From: an uncultured Ruminococcus sp.
Lineage (GTDB): Bacteria; Bacillota; Clostridia; Oscillospirales; Acutalibacteraceae
Reading direction: 5' to 3'
Length of the DNA: 64,000 nt
Assembly (NCBI GenBank): GCA_910585865.1
Contig: CAJUGO010000003.1
Span: 62,001 to 126,000, forward strand
This document shows positions 62,135-64,000 of this stretch, piece after piece (position 1 is the first letter of the stretch; every line of letters starts with the position of its first letter). The notes under the pieces are model-generated. The model had not been told where the DNA came from and searched no databases. It saw only the letters and a list, made by a program, of their open reading frames with translations. The position numbers were made by a program, and so were the translations under genes.

Positions 62135-62749
62135 ATGAGAAAAATTATTTCTTATATTAGATTTTTACCAATCCTGATTTTCTACTCTGTTTATAAAAAC
62201 AATGAAAGATTGAGAGAAGACGTGGATCGTTGGATTAAGTCTGATTCAATGTCCTTTAATAAAAAAGTTGCTACATTACTTTATACATTTAAAGAGTTCA
62301 GAAATCTTTTCATTTATAGAAATAGATATCCCAATCCTCATAGAATATTTTGTTGTTGGATAAAGTTTTGGTATCCTCCTGAAAAAACACTATATATTGA
62401 GTGTCCTGACATAGGCGGCGGATGTTATATTCAGCATGGTTTTTCAACCTACATTGCAGCAAAAAAAATAGGTAAAAACTTTTCTGTAAATCAACAGGTA
62501 ACAATTGGGTACAGCAGCGGAAAAGATTGTCCGACAATAGGTGATGATGTAATGGTAATGTGCGGAGCTAAAGTATTAGGAGGAATAACAATTGGAGACT
62601 GTACTCGTATTGGAGCTAATGCTGTAGTTATAAGAGATTATAAAAGAGGATATGGCATTTTAGTAGGTGTTCCTGCAGTTCCAAAGAAAGAAACTACTAA
62701 AGAAAAGCTTATTTCCTTAGGTATAGAATTTGATGAATCATTATTTTAA
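62135..62749 (+). CDS. Serine acetyltransferase-like left-handed beta-helix protein
   Basis: A 204-residue hexapeptide acyltransferase with the CysE-type core: GGCYIQHGFSTYIAAKKIG, with its His, then NFSVNQQVTIGYSSG, IGDDVMVMCGAKVLGG and IGDCTRIGANAVV. The N-terminal part (about 1-85) lacks the usual CysE helical trimer domain, so a glycan-modifying acetyltransferase is more likely than cysteine synthesis. Such genes are common in polysaccharide loci. It starts two bases after the GT2 stop. Confidence 0.86.
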   Translation: MRKIISYIRFLPILIFYSVYKNNERLREDVDRWIKSDSMSFNKKVATLLYTFKEFRNLFIYRNRYPNPHRIFCCWIKFWYPPEKTLYIECPDIGGGCYIQHGFSTYIAAKKIGKNFSVNQQVTIGYSSGKDCPTIGDDVMVMCGAKVLGGITIGDCTRIGANAVVIRDYKRGYGILVGVPAVPKKETTKEKLISLGIEFDESLF

Positions 62750-62761
62750 TAAGGTGGGAAT

Positions 62762-63358
62762 ATGAGGTCAATTAAAAACTTCTATTTATCCAACAGAAGA
62801 CGTTTAATGGTAGAGAGAGTAAAAAGAAAAATAGATTTGTCAGATATTTCGATTATATCTATGAATTGTATAGGCGGAGTTATGTATTACGATTTGAAGC
62901 AAAAGTTTATTACTCCAACGATAAATTTATTTTTTACTCCAAGTGATTTCATTAAGTTTGTAAATAATTTAAATTATTATCTTTCTATTGAGCCAACGAT
63001 AGCGATGGGCAACGATTATCCTATTGGAAAACTTGATGACATAACGCTTTATTTTATGCATTATAATACCCCGGGTGAAGCGTTAAAGAAATGGGAAGAA
63101 CGAAAAAAGCGAATTAATAAGGATAAAATTTTTATTATTATGGTAGAACGAGATGGTTTTACTAAAAAGCATTTTGAAGAATTTAATAAATTAAATTATC
63201 CTAAATTTTTATTTACGAAAACAAAAGATTTTAAATGTGAGGATTCGTTATATATGTCAAAATATAAAGATTTAGATCAATTACCGGATATTATACCTGG
63301 AAGACATATATATGATGGTATTAAGTTAGTTAAAGCTATAAAGAAGGCCTATGGTTAA
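62762..63358 (+). CDS. DUF1919 family polysaccharide-locus protein
   Basis: A 198-residue protein of the DUF1919 family, found mostly in polysaccharide operons and of unknown activity. SIISMNCIGGVMYYDLKQKF, TPTINLFFTPSDFIKFVNNL, YPIGKLDDITLYFMHY and KIFIIMVERDGFTKKH are the recognisable blocks. No signal peptide or membrane helix is seen, so it acts in the cytoplasm. AAGGTGG precedes the ATG. It lies between the acetyltransferase and the final GT2 gene. Confidence 0.85.
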   Translation: MRSIKNFYLSNRRRLMVERVKRKIDLSDISIISMNCIGGVMYYDLKQKFITPTINLFFTPSDFIKFVNNLNYYLSIEPTIAMGNDYPIGKLDDITLYFMHYNTPGEALKKWEERKKRINKDKIFIIMVERDGFTKKHFEEFNKLNYPKFLFTKTKDFKCEDSLYMSKYKDLDQLPDIIPGRHIYDGIKLVKAIKKAYG

Positions 63359-63360
63359 TT

Positions 63361-64000
63361 ATGGATAAAATTAGTATAGTTGTGGCAGTGTATAATGCAG
63401 GCAAGACATTAACTAAATGTATTGATTCTTTGTTAAATCAATCATATGAAAATACTGAGATTATTTTGGTAAATGATTGTTCAAAAGATGAAAGTCTGGA
63501 AATTTGTAAAGAATATAAGTCGAACTTTAATAATATAAAAGTTATCAATAATTTAGATAATCAGGGCGTATCATCAACAAGAAATAACGGGATAAAAGAA
63601 TCAACGGGAAAATATATCTGTTTTGTGGATAGTGATGATTATGTTGAACCGGATTATTTAAAAAAGCTTTATGATGCTTTAATTAAATGCGGTGTTTTAC
63701 TTTCTATTTGCGGTAGCTTTTTTGATGACTATACAAAAAACAAAGTTCAAAGTTTTATTTGGAACAATAAAAAATATTTGGAGGTAGTCAGCATTGGCAG
63801 AGCTTTTGAACTTTCAAATAAACTTTATCTCAATGCATTATGGAATAAACTTTTTGTTACAGATTTGATAAAGAGCAATAATATATGGTTCGATGAAAAG
63901 CTATCCATGGGAGAGGATACAAAGTTTTCTCTGGATTATATACAAAAAAATGGTATTGTTGAAGTTGCAGTTTTATCCGAACCTCTTTATCATTATATAA
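63361..64000 (+). CDS. GT2-family glycosyltransferase, N-terminal part (3' end outside window)
   Basis: The first 213 codons of a GT-A enzyme that runs off the window; no stop is reached. DKISIVVAVYNAGKTLTKCI opens the fold, then LVNDCSKDESLEIC, NQGVSSTRNNGIKESTG and the metal site CFVDSDDYV. YLNALWNKLFVTDLIK and MGEDTKFSLDYIQ follow as in the other GT2 genes of this operon. The ATG follows the DUF1919 stop by two bases. The operon clearly continues. Confidence 0.92.
   Translation, partial: MDKISIVVAVYNAGKTLTKCIDSLLNQSYENTEIILVNDCSKDESLEICKEYKSNFNNIKVINNLDNQGVSSTRNNGIKESTGKYICFVDSDDYVEPDYLKKLYDALIKCGVLLSICGSFFDDYTKNKVQSFIWNNKKYLEVVSIGRAFELSNKLYLNALWNKLFVTDLIKSNNIWFDEKLSMGEDTKFSLDYIQKNGIVEVAVLSEPLYHYI

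Overview
The window is a gene-dense, AT-rich chromosomal segment from a low-GC Gram-positive bacterium. Gene content and order point to a spore-forming clostridial lineage near Ruminococcus/Oscillospiraceae. The pointers are the xseB-ispA-dxs-tlyA-nadK-argR-recN block, the spoVB-like-mazG-hup-rqcP-yabP-yabQ-divIC-yabR block, a SpoIIM-like protein and a dockerin-bearing secreted protein. This placement is inferred from gene content; no rRNA or tRNA gene is visible and no database search was made.

Layout. (1) Positions 1-9073 hold one long forward gene run: the end of murB, rapZ, whiA, xseB, ispA, dxs, tlyA, nadK, argR, recN. (2) 9144-16008 hold recJ, relA, dtd, an MBL-fold hydrolase and hemZ, followed by a small zinc-ribbon gene. 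(3) 16647-22557 hold the sporulation/division block (SpoVB-like flippase, MazG, HU, RqcP, YabP, YabQ, DivIC, S1 protein) and the hibernation factor HPF. (4) 22699-36488 are more accessory: an rRNA methyltransferase, several membrane-anchored proteins with small beta-rich domains, a dockerin protein, a DUF5685-DnaJ-membrane operon, a large secreted SH3/Ig-like/lysozyme protein, proC, a SpoIIM-like protein and an acyltransferase. (5) 36559-39040 is a reverse-strand cassette (Y-family polymerase, 83-residue protein, radical SAM protein) behind a consensus promoter carrying two LexA-type boxes. (6) 39365-47236 hold pyrE, radC, uvrB and a divergent type II topoisomerase pair. (7) 47373 to the end is a surface-polysaccharide operon of at least 16 genes: initiating sugar-phosphate transferase, nine glycosyltransferases, a Wzy/EpsG-like polymerase, two left-handed beta-helix acetyltransferases, a pyruvyltransferase-family protein, a Wzx-like flippase, an F420-dehydrogenase-like Fe-S protein and a DUF1919 protein. 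It runs off the window inside a glycosyltransferase.

How the parts work together. Blocks 1-3 are housekeeping: isoprenoid precursors, NADP, arginine control, DNA repair, stringent response, envelope and spore formation. The reverse cassette looks like a DNA-damage-inducible mutagenesis or repair unit. The last block should build and export a lipid-linked repeat unit, with PGT initiation, sugar addition, acetyl and possibly pyruvyl decoration, Wzx flipping and Wzy polymerisation.

The most interesting signals are the SOS promoter and its cassette, a lysozyme domain interrupted by an SH3 domain, a leader that pairs with the rqcP ribosome-binding site, the palindrome and 5' hairpin at the polysaccharide promoter, and the loss of several genes from otherwise conserved neighbourhoods (yvcK, xseA, apt, spoIVB-spo0A, hisS-aspS).
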